A stretch of DNA of 6,234 nt from Croceibacterium_A sp039920345 (GCA_039920345.1 JBDSDZ010000032.1:1-6234); one strand, 5' to 3'. Shown: positions 1-6,120, counted from the stretch's first letter. The notes: generated from the letters alone by a model not told the origin. Made by a program: numbers and translations.

Positions 1-545
1 ACCTCGACAAGATCTCGATCGAAGTCGAAGGCGCCGCTGCCCAGCTCAATCCCAAGCCGATTACCGGCGCGGTGCTGGCGGGCCTGATGCGGCAGTATTC
101 GGACACCGTGAACATGGTCAACGCGCCGTACCTGGCCAAGGAGCGCGGCCTTGATGTGCGCGAAGTGCGGCATGACCGCGAAGGCGTGTACCACACGCTG
201 GTGCGCGTCACAGTCGCGACCAGCCAGGGCGATCGTTCGGTCGCGGGCACGCTGTTCGGCAACAAATCGCCGCGGCTGGTGGAAATCTTTGGCATCGGCA
301 TCGAAGCCGATCTGGAAGGGCACATGCTCTACATCGTCAACCAGGATGCGCCGGGCTTCATCGGCCGCATCGGCTCGCTGCTGGGAGAAGAGGGCATCAA
401 CATCGGCACCTTCCACCTCGGCCGGCGCGACACTGGCGGTGAAGCGATCCTGCTGCTCAGCGTCGACCAGCCGATCCCGTCCACCGTCATCGATCGCGCC
501 TGCCAGTTGCAGGGCGTGAAAATGGTGAAGGCGCTGGCGTTCTAG
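1..545 (+). CDS. serA: D-3-phosphoglycerate dehydrogenase, C-terminal part (5' end outside window)
   Basis: This enzyme oxidises 3-phosphoglycerate to 3-phosphohydroxypyruvate with NAD+, the first step of serine synthesis in the cytoplasm. The frame is open from base 3 to the TAG at 543-545, giving the last 180 residues; the catalytic and NAD-binding domains lie outside the window. What is visible is the intervening (allosteric substrate-binding type) domain, with NMVNAPYLAKERG and GTLFGNKSPRLVEIFGI, then a C-terminal ACT domain over about bases 321-542, with DAPGFIGRIGSLLGEEGINI and FHLGR. That pattern is typical of the long, roughly 525-residue SerA, in which the ACT domain binds L-serine for feedback control (family knowledge). 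Internal GTG at 72 is only a methionine-like codon inside the gene, not its start. hisZ follows 15 bp after the stop, so co-transcription is likely. Confidence 0.95.
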   Translation, partial: LDKISIEVEGAAAQLNPKPITGAVLAGLMRQYSDTVNMVNAPYLAKERGLDVREVRHDREGVYHTLVRVTVATSQGDRSVAGTLFGNKSPRLVEIFGIGIEADLEGHMLYIVNQDAPGFIGRIGSLLGEEGINIGTFHLGRRDTGGEAILLLSVDQPIPSTVIDRACQLQGVKMVKALAF

Positions 546-560
546 GCTAGGGGACACCGC

Positions 561-1673
561 ATGATCGATCCCGCTGCCGACTTGTTGCCCGAAGGGCTGG
601 AGGACCGCCTGCCGCAAAGCACGGCGGCGGCGGTGCGGATCGAGCGCGCGGTGTTGGGCGTGCTCGACGCTCACGGCTACGACCGGGTGCGCCCGCCGCT
701 GATCGAATTCATGCAATCGATGGCGCGCCGGATGGACGGGGTCCAGACGCGCCGCCTGTTCCGTTTCGTCGATCCGCGCAGCCTGCGCACATTGGCGCTG
801 CGCTCGGACATGACGGTGCAAGTCGGGCGTATTGCCGCGACTAGCCTGGCCGATGCGCCGCGCCCGCTGCGGTTGTGCTACGCCGGGCAGGTGGCGCGCA
901 TCGCCGGCGACCAGCTCGACCCGCGCCGCGAAAGCCTGCAGCTGGGCGCCGAACTGATTGGCAGCGATACGGTGGCCGCCGCGGCGGAGATTGTCGAGCT
1001 GGCGATCGCCTCGCTCGAAGCGGCGGGTGCCACTGGCATCTCGGTCGATTTCACGCTGCCGGACCTCGTCGACACGCTGGCGGCTGAAGAATTCCCGCTC
1101 GATGCCCAACAGATCCAGGCCGTGCGCCGCGAGCTCGATGCCAAGGACGCCGGAGCCTTGCGCGACGCGGGGGGCGAGGCCTACCTGCCGCTGCTCTACG
1201 CCAGCGGGCCATTCGACAGCGCGATCGAAAAACTGGCCAAAATTGACGGCGTCGGCGCTCTCGCCAGCCGTATCGACGGGCTGCGCCAGATCGCCGCCCG
1301 CGTGCAGTCGCGCGCCCGGCTGACGCTCGACCCGGCGGAACGCCATGGCTTCGAATACCAGTCGTGGTTTGGATTTACGCTTTATGCCGACGGCGTGCGC
1401 GGCACGCTCGGGCGCGGCGGCACGTATCGCATCGGCGGTTCGGCCGAAGTCGCGACCGGGTTCTCGCTCTATCCCGAAGAACTGGTCGAAGCGGTCAAGG
1501 CACAAGAGCCGAAACGCGATGCGGTGTTCCTGCCGCTCGGCCACGATGCCGCGCAGGCCCAGGCCCTGCGCGCGCAAGGCTGGCGCACCGTCGCCGCGTT
1601 GAGCGAGGCTGACGATGCCGCGGCGCTGGGCTGCACCCACACACTGGATGGCGGCGAAGCGCGCAAGCTTTGA
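561..1673 (+). CDS. hisZ: ATP phosphoribosyltransferase regulatory subunit HisZ
   Basis: HisZ is a catalytically inactive histidyl-tRNA-synthetase paralogue that assembles with short-form HisG to give active ATP phosphoribosyltransferase, the first step of histidine synthesis. The 370-residue product has the class II synthetase fold signals: a motif-1-like region ending YDRVRPPLIEF (from residue 40), FRFVDP then LRSDMT (67-85), a motif-2-like PLRLCYAGQVAR (102-113), and a motif-3-like GFSLYPEEL close to residue 300. The HisRS histidine-binding signature LVRGLDYY is replaced by YQSWFGFTLYADG, which argues for HisZ over a tRNA synthetase. A short C-terminal region, including GWRTVAAL, stands where HisRS has a full anticodon-binding domain. 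The ATG at 561 is preceded by AGGGGA (549-554) at 6 nt. It lies 15 bp after serA, and serA-hisZ-purA is, as I recall, a common order in sphingomonads. A partner hisG must be elsewhere. Confidence 0.92.
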   Translation: MIDPAADLLPEGLEDRLPQSTAAAVRIERAVLGVLDAHGYDRVRPPLIEFMQSMARRMDGVQTRRLFRFVDPRSLRTLALRSDMTVQVGRIAATSLADAPRPLRLCYAGQVARIAGDQLDPRRESLQLGAELIGSDTVAAAAEIVELAIASLEAAGATGISVDFTLPDLVDTLAAEEFPLDAQQIQAVRRELDAKDAGALRDAGGEAYLPLLYASGPFDSAIEKLAKIDGVGALASRIDGLRQIAARVQSRARLTLDPAERHGFEYQSWFGFTLYADGVRGTLGRGGTYRIGGSAEVATGFSLYPEELVEAVKAQEPKRDAVFLPLGHDAAQAQALRAQGWRTVAALSEADDAAALGCTHTLDGGEARKL

Positions 1674-1676
1674 GCT

Positions 1677-1707
1677 GGCGCGGCGCTACGGCTTGCCCTG
1701 CCGCGCC
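1677..1707 (+). terminator. GC-rich hairpin after hisZ, possible terminator
   Basis: Four bases after the hisZ stop there is a perfect 8-bp inverted repeat, GGCGCGGC (1677-1684) and GCCGCGCC (1700-1707), around a 15-nt loop. The position suits a terminator closing the serA-hisZ transcript. No T-run follows, so intrinsic termination is uncertain; the hairpin could instead be a processing or stability element. Confidence 0.4.
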
Positions 1708-1740
1708 CCACCGCCTAACGCGCGCGCGGTTTGATTACAC

Positions 1741-1747
1741 AGGAAGG
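1741..1747 (+). promoter_or_regulatory. Shine-Dalgarno site deciding the purA TTG start
   Basis: AGGAAGG lies 9 nt before the TTG at 1757. An in-frame TGA at 1751-1753 rules out any start further upstream, so the strong ribosome binding site and the stop together fix TTG as the purA start. Confidence 0.8.
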
Positions 1748-1756
1748 CGCTGACCC

Positions 1757-3046
1757 TTGGCCAATGTTACCGTGATCGGCGCCCAGTGGGGCGATGAGGG
1801 CAAGGGCAAGATTGTCGACTGGCTGGCCAGCCGTGCCGACCTGGTGGTGCGCTTCCAGGGCGGCCACAACGCCGGGCACACACTGGTGGTCGGCAACACC
1901 ACCTACAAGCTCAGCCTTCTGCCCAGTGGTATCGTCACCGGCACGCTGTCGTTGATCGGCAATGGCGTGGTGCTCGACCCGTGGGCGCTCAAGTCTGAGA
2001 TCGAGCGGCTCGAGGGGCAGGGCGTGTCGATCACCCCCGCCAACTTCGGCATCGCCGATAACTGCCCGCTGATCCTGCCGCTGCACCGAGACCTCGATGG
2101 CCTGCGCGAAAATCAGGCGGGCAAAGGCAAGATTGGCACCACCGGTCGCGGCATTGGCCCGGCGTACGAGGACAAGGTCGGCCGCCGCGCGATCCGGGTG
2201 TGCGACCTTGCCCATCTGGGCGAGCTTGAGCCGCAGTTCGACCGCCTTTGTGCGCACCACGACGCCTTGCGCGCCGGTTTCGGGGAACCGCCGGTGGACC
2301 GCGCCGCGCTGCTCGCCGAATTGACCGAAATCGCCCCGTTCGTGCTGCAGTTCGCGCAGCCTGTGTGGCGCCGCCTGAACGACGCAAAGAAAGCCGGCCG
2401 CCGCATCCTGTTCGAAGGCGCGCAAGGCGTACTGCTCGATGTCGATCACGGGACCTACCCGTTCGTGACCAGCTCCAACACGGTCAGTGGCACGGTTGCC
2501 AGCGGCTCCGGCCTTGGTCCGAATGCGGCCGGTTTCGTCCTCGGCATTGTCAAGGCTTACACCACGCGAGTGGGTTCGGGCCCGTTCCCCACCGAACTGT
2601 CTGATGAAGCCGGGCAGCGGCTGGGCGAGCGCGGGCATGAGTTCGGCACGGTCACTGGCCGCCAGCGGCGCTGCGGCTGGTTCGACGCGGTCCTGGTGCG
2701 GCAAAGCTGCGCCATCAGCGGCGTGACCGGGATCGCGTTGACCAAGCTCGACGTGCTCGACGGGTTCGCCAAGCTCAAGGTCTGCACCAGCTACACCCTG
2801 CGCGGCAAGTCGCTCGACTACTTGCCGGCCAATGCCACCGATCAGGCCGAGTGCGAGCCGGTTTACGAGGAGATGGACGGCTGGAGCGAGACCACCGCCG
2901 GCGCCCGTAGCTGGGCCGATCTGCCCGCGCAGGCGATCAAGTACATCCGCCGGATCGAGGAACTGATCGAATGCCCGGTGGCATCGGTCTCCACCAGCCC
3001 CGAGCGCGACGACACGATCCTGGTGCGCGATCCCTTCGCTGACTGA
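1757..3046 (+). CDS. purA: Adenylosuccinate synthetase
   Basis: PurA joins IMP and aspartate using GTP to make adenylosuccinate, the committed step from IMP to AMP, in the cytoplasm. The 429 residues match the usual length of about 430. Visible motifs, with positions that coincide with E. coli numbering for the first two: GDEGKGK with catalytic Asp13; GGHNAGHTL with His41; GTTGRGIGPAYEDK at 127-140 and Arg143 (IMP contacts); FEGAQG at 219-224; VTSSNT at 237-242; the aspartate-loop region GSGPFPTE (273-280); VTGRQRRCGWFD (299-310); and the guanine-recognition LTKLDVLD (329-336). The start is TTG, chosen because the protein begins ANVTVIGAQWG as the family expects and an in-frame TGA sits one codon further upstream; the next start codon, GTG at 1772, would clip the first strand. 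It is separated from hisZ by 83 bp with a hairpin, so it may have its own promoter. A weak candidate is TTGCCC (1693-1698), 17 nt, TAACGC (1716-1721). All key residues look intact. Confidence 0.97.
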   Translation: MANVTVIGAQWGDEGKGKIVDWLASRADLVVRFQGGHNAGHTLVVGNTTYKLSLLPSGIVTGTLSLIGNGVVLDPWALKSEIERLEGQGVSITPANFGIADNCPLILPLHRDLDGLRENQAGKGKIGTTGRGIGPAYEDKVGRRAIRVCDLAHLGELEPQFDRLCAHHDALRAGFGEPPVDRAALLAELTEIAPFVLQFAQPVWRRLNDAKKAGRRILFEGAQGVLLDVDHGTYPFVTSSNTVSGTVASGSGLGPNAAGFVLGIVKAYTTRVGSGPFPTELSDEAGQRLGERGHEFGTVTGRQRRCGWFDAVLVRQSCAISGVTGIALTKLDVLDGFAKLKVCTSYTLRGKSLDYLPANATDQAECEPVYEEMDGWSETTAGARSWADLPAQAIKYIRRIEELIECPVASVSTSPERDDTILVRDPFAD

Positions 3047-3061
3047 AGACGCAGGATTTTC

Positions 3062-3090
3062 TTGACCTGATCCGCATTTGTTCTCATTCT
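3062..3090 (+). promoter_or_regulatory. Candidate promoter of the 3118-4098 gene
   Basis: TTGACC (3062-3067) is a good -35 match. At 17 nt spacing CATTCT (3085-3090) is only a poor -10. It is the best candidate in the 71-bp gap after purA, where no clear terminator is visible; read-through from purA is an equally good explanation. Confidence 0.3.
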
Positions 3091-3094
3091 GTTT
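3080..3094 (+). promoter_or_regulatory. Near-match to alphaproteobacterial LexA (SOS) box
   Basis: The sequence reads GTTC (3080-3083), seven bases TCATTCT, then GTTT (3091-3094). The known alphaproteobacterial LexA operator is GTTC-N7-GTTC, so this is one base off. It overlaps the place where the -10 of the candidate promoter would lie, which is where a repressor would act. A one-mismatch hit can occur by chance in a gap of this size, so this is a lead only. Confidence 0.3.
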
Positions 3095-3117
3095 CGTAAC
3101 GAATCAGGAGTGAGGAC

Positions 3118-4098
3118 ATGCCCCAAGCCGACTTCGCCTATCAGCCCGCCAACGATTCGGCCGGCATGCCACTAGCCGTGTCGATTTTCGCCGATCGTGC
3201 CCACCTGCGGGATGAAATCAGGGACGATGCCGAGGCGGCCGGGCTGACGGTGCGTGAATGCGGGTCGCTGGCGGACTTGCTCGAAGGTGATCCGCGTCCG
3301 CTGGGTGAAGTCGTGCTGCTCGATTGCCCGTCGGTTGACGGGGCGACACTGGCCGCGCTGTCCCGGCTCGACATACGCGGCGCGCGATCCGGCGCGCACA
3401 TGGTCATCTCCACCAGCGTCGAAGCGCTCGAAGGCGTGTTTGCCTGCTGCGACCAGTCGGCGCCGCAGATCCTCGTCGATGCGACGCGGGCAGAGCGGGT
3501 GATTGCGCTTGGCCGGGTGCTGGCCAAGGTTCCCAATCTGCGCCTGCACGAACTGAGCCAGGATGACCGGCTGACCCTGCTGCGCCTGACAGAGCAAGTC
3601 GGCCATATCGCCCAGCGGCTCGAACGTTTTGGCGCTCCCGCCGCGATTTCGGGCGATGACCGGATTTCCCGTCTCGAGAGCCCCGCGCCTGCGTATAACG
3701 GCGAAACCGAAGATCAGGGCGATCGGCTGGTCCAGGGCAAGCGCCCGGCCTTGCCCGATCCGCGGCTTGTCCGCCGTATCATTCGCCAGCGGCAGTTGCG
3801 CACCCGGTTCTTCGATTCCGAACTGTTTGCCGATCCTGCGTGGGACATGCTGCTCGACCTCAGCGCCGCACGGGTCGAACATACCCGCGTTTCGGTCACA
3901 TCATTGTGCATCGCCAGCGGCGTCCCGCCGACCACTGCACTGCGCTGGATTGGCCAGATGACCGAGGCGGGATTGCTCGAACGGGTCGAGGACGACAGTG
4001 ACCGTCGCCGTGCGTTCATTGCCCTGACTCAATCGGCGGCTGACGCGATGGCGCATTATTTCGCGGCCCTCGGCCGCACCGCCGCTCTGGCCGTGTAA
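3118..4098 (+). CDS. Uncharacterised regulator: degenerate receiver-like domain plus MarR-like winged helix
   Basis: I do not recognise a named gene; the 326-residue product looks like a cytoplasmic DNA-binding regulator. Residues ~18-140 resemble a response-regulator receiver fold: a first strand ending at Asp26, VVLLDCP with Asp69 where a phosphoacceptor would sit, and later strands HMVIST and PQILVDA. The lysine expected after the fifth strand (usually K-P) is absent, so ordinary phosphorylation is doubtful. A leucine-rich helix at 146-171 (LSQDDRLTLLRLTEQ) could be a dimerising coiled coil. After a polar linker (~172-210), residues ~216-315 form a winged helix: FADPAWDMLLDL, VSVTSLCIASGVPPTTALRW as the helix-turn-helix (recognition helix ~270-283), and a MarR-style wing with DSDRRRAFIALT (293-304). 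ATG 3118 has AGGAG (3106-3110) 7 nt upstream; Met17 is a weaker alternative. It follows purA by 71 bp. Similar winged-helix proteins are, from memory, common in sphingomonads; targets are unknown. Confidence 0.85.
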   Translation: MPQADFAYQPANDSAGMPLAVSIFADRAHLRDEIRDDAEAAGLTVRECGSLADLLEGDPRPLGEVVLLDCPSVDGATLAALSRLDIRGARSGAHMVISTSVEALEGVFACCDQSAPQILVDATRAERVIALGRVLAKVPNLRLHELSQDDRLTLLRLTEQVGHIAQRLERFGAPAAISGDDRISRLESPAPAYNGETEDQGDRLVQGKRPALPDPRLVRRIIRQRQLRTRFFDSELFADPAWDMLLDLSAARVEHTRVSVTSLCIASGVPPTTALRWIGQMTEAGLLERVEDDSDRRRAFIALTQSAADAMAHYFAALGRTAALAV

Positions 4099-4103
4099 CA
4101 AGC

Positions 4104-4124
4104 CCGCAGCGTTGACGCTCGCGG
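4104..4124 (+). terminator. Hairpin after the regulator gene, possible weak terminator
   Basis: CCGCAGCG (4104-4111) pairs with CGCT-c-GCGG (4116-4124) as an 8-bp stem with one bulged C and a TTGA loop. It begins 5 bp after the stop of the regulator gene. No T-run follows. The loop is also the start of the -35 box of the tRNA promoter, so the conserved object may be the promoter rather than a terminator. Confidence 0.3.
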
Positions 4125-4139
4125 CAAAATCGCTAAATC
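4112..4139 (+). promoter_or_regulatory. tRNA-Val promoter, Caulobacter-type housekeeping consensus
   Basis: TTGACGC (4112-4118), a 13-nt spacer, then GCTAAATC (4132-4139) fits the published Caulobacter housekeeping sigma consensus TTGaCgS-N10-14-GCTANAWC at every position. In the E. coli view it is TTGACG-N16-TAAATC. Transcription should begin around 4145-4148, about ten bases before the mature tRNA. The bases straight after the -10 are GC-rich (GCCCGC), the discriminator type associated with stringent control of stable RNA genes; that last point is inference. Confidence 0.75.
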
Positions 4140-4156
4140 GCCCGCTTCCCCGCGTG

Positions 4157-4232
4157 GGGCGCTTAGCTCAGTTGGTAGAGCATCTCGTTTACACCGAGAG
4201 GGTCGGCGGTTCGAGCCCGTCAGCGCCCACCA
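4157..4232 (+). tRNA. tRNA-Val, anticodon UAC
   Basis: The 76-nt cloverleaf folds completely. The acceptor stem is GGGCGCT (4157-4163) with AGCGCCC (4222-4228); the D arm GCTC/GAGC (4166-4169, 4178-4181) has loop AGTTGGTA; the anticodon stem TCTCG/CGAGA (4183-4187, 4195-4199) has loop TTTACAC; the anticodon is TAC at 4190-4192, which decodes GUA and GUG valine codons. The variable loop is five bases, and the T stem GGCGG/CCGTC contains one G-U pair around TTCGAGC. The discriminator A4229 is followed by an encoded CCA (4230-4232). It is a single tRNA gene, transcribed from its own promoter just upstream. A short T5 run follows immediately at 4233-4237. Confidence 0.97.
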
Positions 4233-4238
4233 TTTTTG

Positions 4239-4262
4239 CCTGTCGAACCATCGGGTGACAGG
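4239..4262 (+). terminator. Weak hairpin downstream of tRNA-Val
   Basis: CCTGTC (4239-4244) and GACAGG (4257-4262) form a 6-bp stem with a 12-nt loop. An alternative, mutually exclusive hairpin GGGTG/CACCC (4253-4257, 4264-4268) overlaps it. Neither has a following T-run; a role in ending the tRNA transcript is only possible. Confidence 0.22.
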
Positions 4263-4311
4263 ACACCCACGCATGCTCCCGCAGGCCGCGCGGACGCGCT
4301 AAGCTCTGGTC

Positions 4312-5529
4312 ATGGGGGACCTCGACATCGGCATCGCCGGGTGCGGTATTGCGGGGCTGGCGGCTGCGCTGTTCCTGGCTCGCGCCGGCCACTCGGTTTC
4401 GCTTTACGAACGGTTCGGCCAACCGCGCCCACTGGGTTCGGGCCTGATGATCCAGCCCACCGGCATGGCCGTGCTGGATGCCTTGGGGCTGGCGGAACGA
4501 GTGGTCGCACGCGGCGCCCGGATCGGGCAATTGTTCGGTATGAACGAACATGGCGAAACCGTGCTCGATGCGCGTTACGCCGATATGCGGGTGGAAGGGG
4601 TTTTCGGCCTCGGTATCCATCGTGCCAGCCTGTTCGGCGTGCTGTTCGAAGCGGTCATCGAAGCGGGCATTACCCTCCACACCGGGCGGGAGGTCGCGGC
4701 CAGCAAGATGTCCGGCGCCGGGCGGACGTTTGTGTTTTCCAATGGCGAGCAGTCCGATACGCACGCCCTGCTCGTCGATGCGCTTGGCCTTGCCACGCCC
4801 CTGCTCCCCTTGAGTGGATCAGATCTCCCTTACGGAGCCTTGTGGACGTCACTGCCGTGGCCCGGCGGCGGATCGTTTCGGCCAGACCAGCTCGAACAAC
4901 GCTACGTCCGCGCTCACCGCATGATCGGCGTGCTGCCCACCGGAACACGTCAGGGCGCCGCCGAGCTGGCCCTGTTCTGGTCGCTGCGGGCGGACGCGTT
5001 TGAAGACTGGCAACACCGCGGACTCGCCGCATGGAAAGACGATGTGCTTGCCATGTGGCCGCAATGCGATGTCCTGCTCGACTTGATCGAGAGCCCCGAG
5101 CAGCTGACCTTTGCTCGCTATGCCCACCGCGAGACAGATACACCGGCGGAAGAGCGCCTGATCCACATCGGCGATGCCTGGCACTCGGCTAGTCCGCAAC
5201 TGGGACAGGGCGCCAACATGGCGCTGCTCGATGCCTACGCCCTGGCAGCGGCGCTCGGGCACGATGAACCGATTGTACAACGGTTGGCAAAAGCTGTCGC
5301 ATTGCGCCGGAGTCACGTTCGCCTTTACCAGCGGCTAACCGCGCTTTTTACCCCGCTCTATCAGAGCAACGCTGCATGGCCGGTGGTGGTCCGCGATGGC
5401 CTGCTGGCGCCGCTCGGGCGGATGGGTCCCGGCCCACGCATCCAGGGGTTGCTCGTGGGCGGGTTGGCCGGCAATCCCCTTGGCCGGCTTGGCCTGACAA
5501 TGCCGGATTATCCCGCGCTGGCAGCCTGA
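4312..5529 (+). CDS. FAD-dependent monooxygenase-like oxidoreductase (UbiH/PHBH type)
   Basis: The 405-residue protein belongs to the class A flavoprotein monooxygenase superfamily, whose members hydroxylate organic, often aromatic, substrates using FAD, NAD(P)H and O2. Visible features: the Rossmann dinucleotide motif GCGIAG at 10-15, with Glu33 ending the second strand (SLYER); GLGIHRASL with Arg104, a usual FAD-contact position; and the second FAD motif GDAWHSASPQLGQGANMALL from residue 287, with Asp288. The mid-protein 'DG' motif (usually GADG) reads DALG at 156-159, so its aspartate seems replaced by Leu158. The C-terminal ~75 residues are probably helical. No signal peptide or membrane helix is evident. 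ATG 4312 is the first possible start, because an in-frame TAA lies at 4300-4302 and later starts lose the FAD motif. No Shine-Dalgarno site is visible, so initiation may be weak or leaderless. It stands alone after the tRNA and converges on the thioredoxin gene. Substrate unknown. Confidence 0.88.
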   Translation: MGDLDIGIAGCGIAGLAAALFLARAGHSVSLYERFGQPRPLGSGLMIQPTGMAVLDALGLAERVVARGARIGQLFGMNEHGETVLDARYADMRVEGVFGLGIHRASLFGVLFEAVIEAGITLHTGREVAASKMSGAGRTFVFSNGEQSDTHALLVDALGLATPLLPLSGSDLPYGALWTSLPWPGGGSFRPDQLEQRYVRAHRMIGVLPTGTRQGAAELALFWSLRADAFEDWQHRGLAAWKDDVLAMWPQCDVLLDLIESPEQLTFARYAHRETDTPAEERLIHIGDAWHSASPQLGQGANMALLDAYALAAALGHDEPIVQRLAKAVALRRSHVRLYQRLTALFTPLYQSNAAWPVVVRDGLLAPLGRMGPGPRIQGLLVGGLAGNPLGRLGLTMPDYPALAA

Positions 5530-5545
5530 GCCGCCTTTCGCTCAG
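5526..5545. terminator. Hairpin spanning the two convergent stop codons
   Basis: CTGAGC (5526-5531) and GCTCAG (5540-5545) form a 6-bp stem with an 8-nt loop that includes both TGA stops, on either strand. A second, mutually exclusive pairing joins AGCCGCC (5529-5535) to GGCGGCT (5554-5560). Its placement between convergent genes 12 bp apart suggests a shared bidirectional terminator, but neither side has a T-run. Confidence 0.35.
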
Positions 5546-6120
5546 CTCACCTTGGCGGCTTCGGCGACCAGTTCCTGTGCTTCGGCGCTGGACCAGTCGA
5601 AGCCGCCGACTACGCGCCACACTTCCTTGCCGTCGGCCCCGTACATCACTGTCAGCGGCAGCGAGGCATCACCGCCATAAGCGATCACGAGGTCGTTTTT
5701 CGGGTCCATCCACTTGGACAGGTTCGCCAGCCCGCGATCGGCGAAGAACGGTTCGACCGCTTCGGCGCCCTTGGTGTCTTCGTTCACCGTCAGCACGCGG
5801 ACCCCGTCGCCCAGTTCACCCGCCATGGCATTGAGCAGCGGCATCTCGCTGACGCAGGGCACGCACCAGGTGGCCCACAAGTTGACCAGCGTCGGCTTGC
5901 CCGACGGCGTGTCGAGCTTGAGCGTGGTGCCCGAGGGATCGCTCAGCGTCACGGCCGGAGCAGCCTGGCCCGCAAAGCTGCGATCGACCTTGCCGGCAAG
6001 GTCTGCCTTTTCAGGGACGGAGGTTTCCTCCTGTTGCGCGGGTGGAGTGCTTTCCCTATCGCAACCGCCCACAACTAGGGCGAGCGCGCAGGTGAGCGAA
6101 AGCAAGGGCAAACGGGGCAT
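5542..6120 (-). CDS. TlpA-like thioredoxin-fold lipoprotein (periplasmic disulfide reductase family)
   Basis: The 192-residue protein is a membrane-anchored, periplasm-facing thioredoxin of the TlpA/ResA group, which reduces disulfides in partners such as cytochrome c apoproteins or copper-site proteins; the exact partner is not visible. Residues 1-19 are a lipoprotein signal peptide with lipobox VGGC, so Cys20 would be lipidated. Asp21 at +2 would, by the E. coli rule, keep it in the inner membrane. A low-complexity linker (~21-45) leads to the thioredoxin domain, with NLWATWCVPC (80-89; active-site Cys86 and Cys89), EMP (92-94) and the cis-proline loop SLPLT with Pro155. The start at 6120 is chosen because the signal peptide begins there and GGAG (6127-6130, minus strand) lies 6 nt upstream; the frame stays open to 6231, but that extension is argH antisense. 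It is convergent with the oxidoreductase (12-bp gap) and divergent from argH with overlapping start codons. Confidence 0.92.
   Translation of the reverse strand: MPRLPLLSLTCALALVVGGCDRESTPPAQQEETSVPEKADLAGKVDRSFAGQAAPAVTLSDPSGTTLKLDTPSGKPTLVNLWATWCVPCVSEMPLLNAMAGELGDGVRVLTVNEDTKGAEAVEPFFADRGLANLSKWMDPKNDLVIAYGGDASLPLTVMYGADGKEVWRVVGGFDWSSAEAQELVAEAAKVS
6034..6062 (+). promoter_or_regulatory. Weak candidate argH promoter inside the tlpA-like gene
   Basis: Any argH promoter inside this window must lie in the tlpA-like coding region. The best match I see is TTGCGC (6034-6039), 17 nt, TATCGC (6057-6062). The spacing is ideal but the -10 is mediocre, and such matches arise easily by chance. Confidence 0.22.

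Noticed and set aside
1719..1728. A (CG)5 alternating tract between hisZ and purA
   Set aside because: It is short and in a GC-rich genome; nothing supports a special structure or function.
1715..2704. A 329-codon open frame on the minus strand across purA
   Set aside because: It lies entirely antisense to a fully conserved purA, shows no recognisable domain, and is the kind of shadow frame that high third-position GC creates.
3172..3882. A 236-codon minus-strand frame across the regulator gene
   Set aside because: It is antisense to a gene with a good ribosome binding site and recognisable domains; the translation is low-complexity with no motif.
4210..4240. The tRNA-Val 3' end as an occupied integration site
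   Set aside because: tRNA 3' ends are common attachment sites, but there is no integrase nearby and no duplicated tRNA end in the window.
4056..4764. Minus-strand frames containing GADGLEPPTLSV and WALTGSNRRPSRCK
   Set aside because: These peptides are the well-known spurious translations of the antisense strand of tRNA genes; here they come from tRNA-Val at 4157-4232.
4236..5003. A 255-codon plus-strand frame overlapping the oxidoreductase
   Set aside because: It is arginine-rich and motif-free, and a different frame of the same DNA encodes a clear FAD-binding protein.
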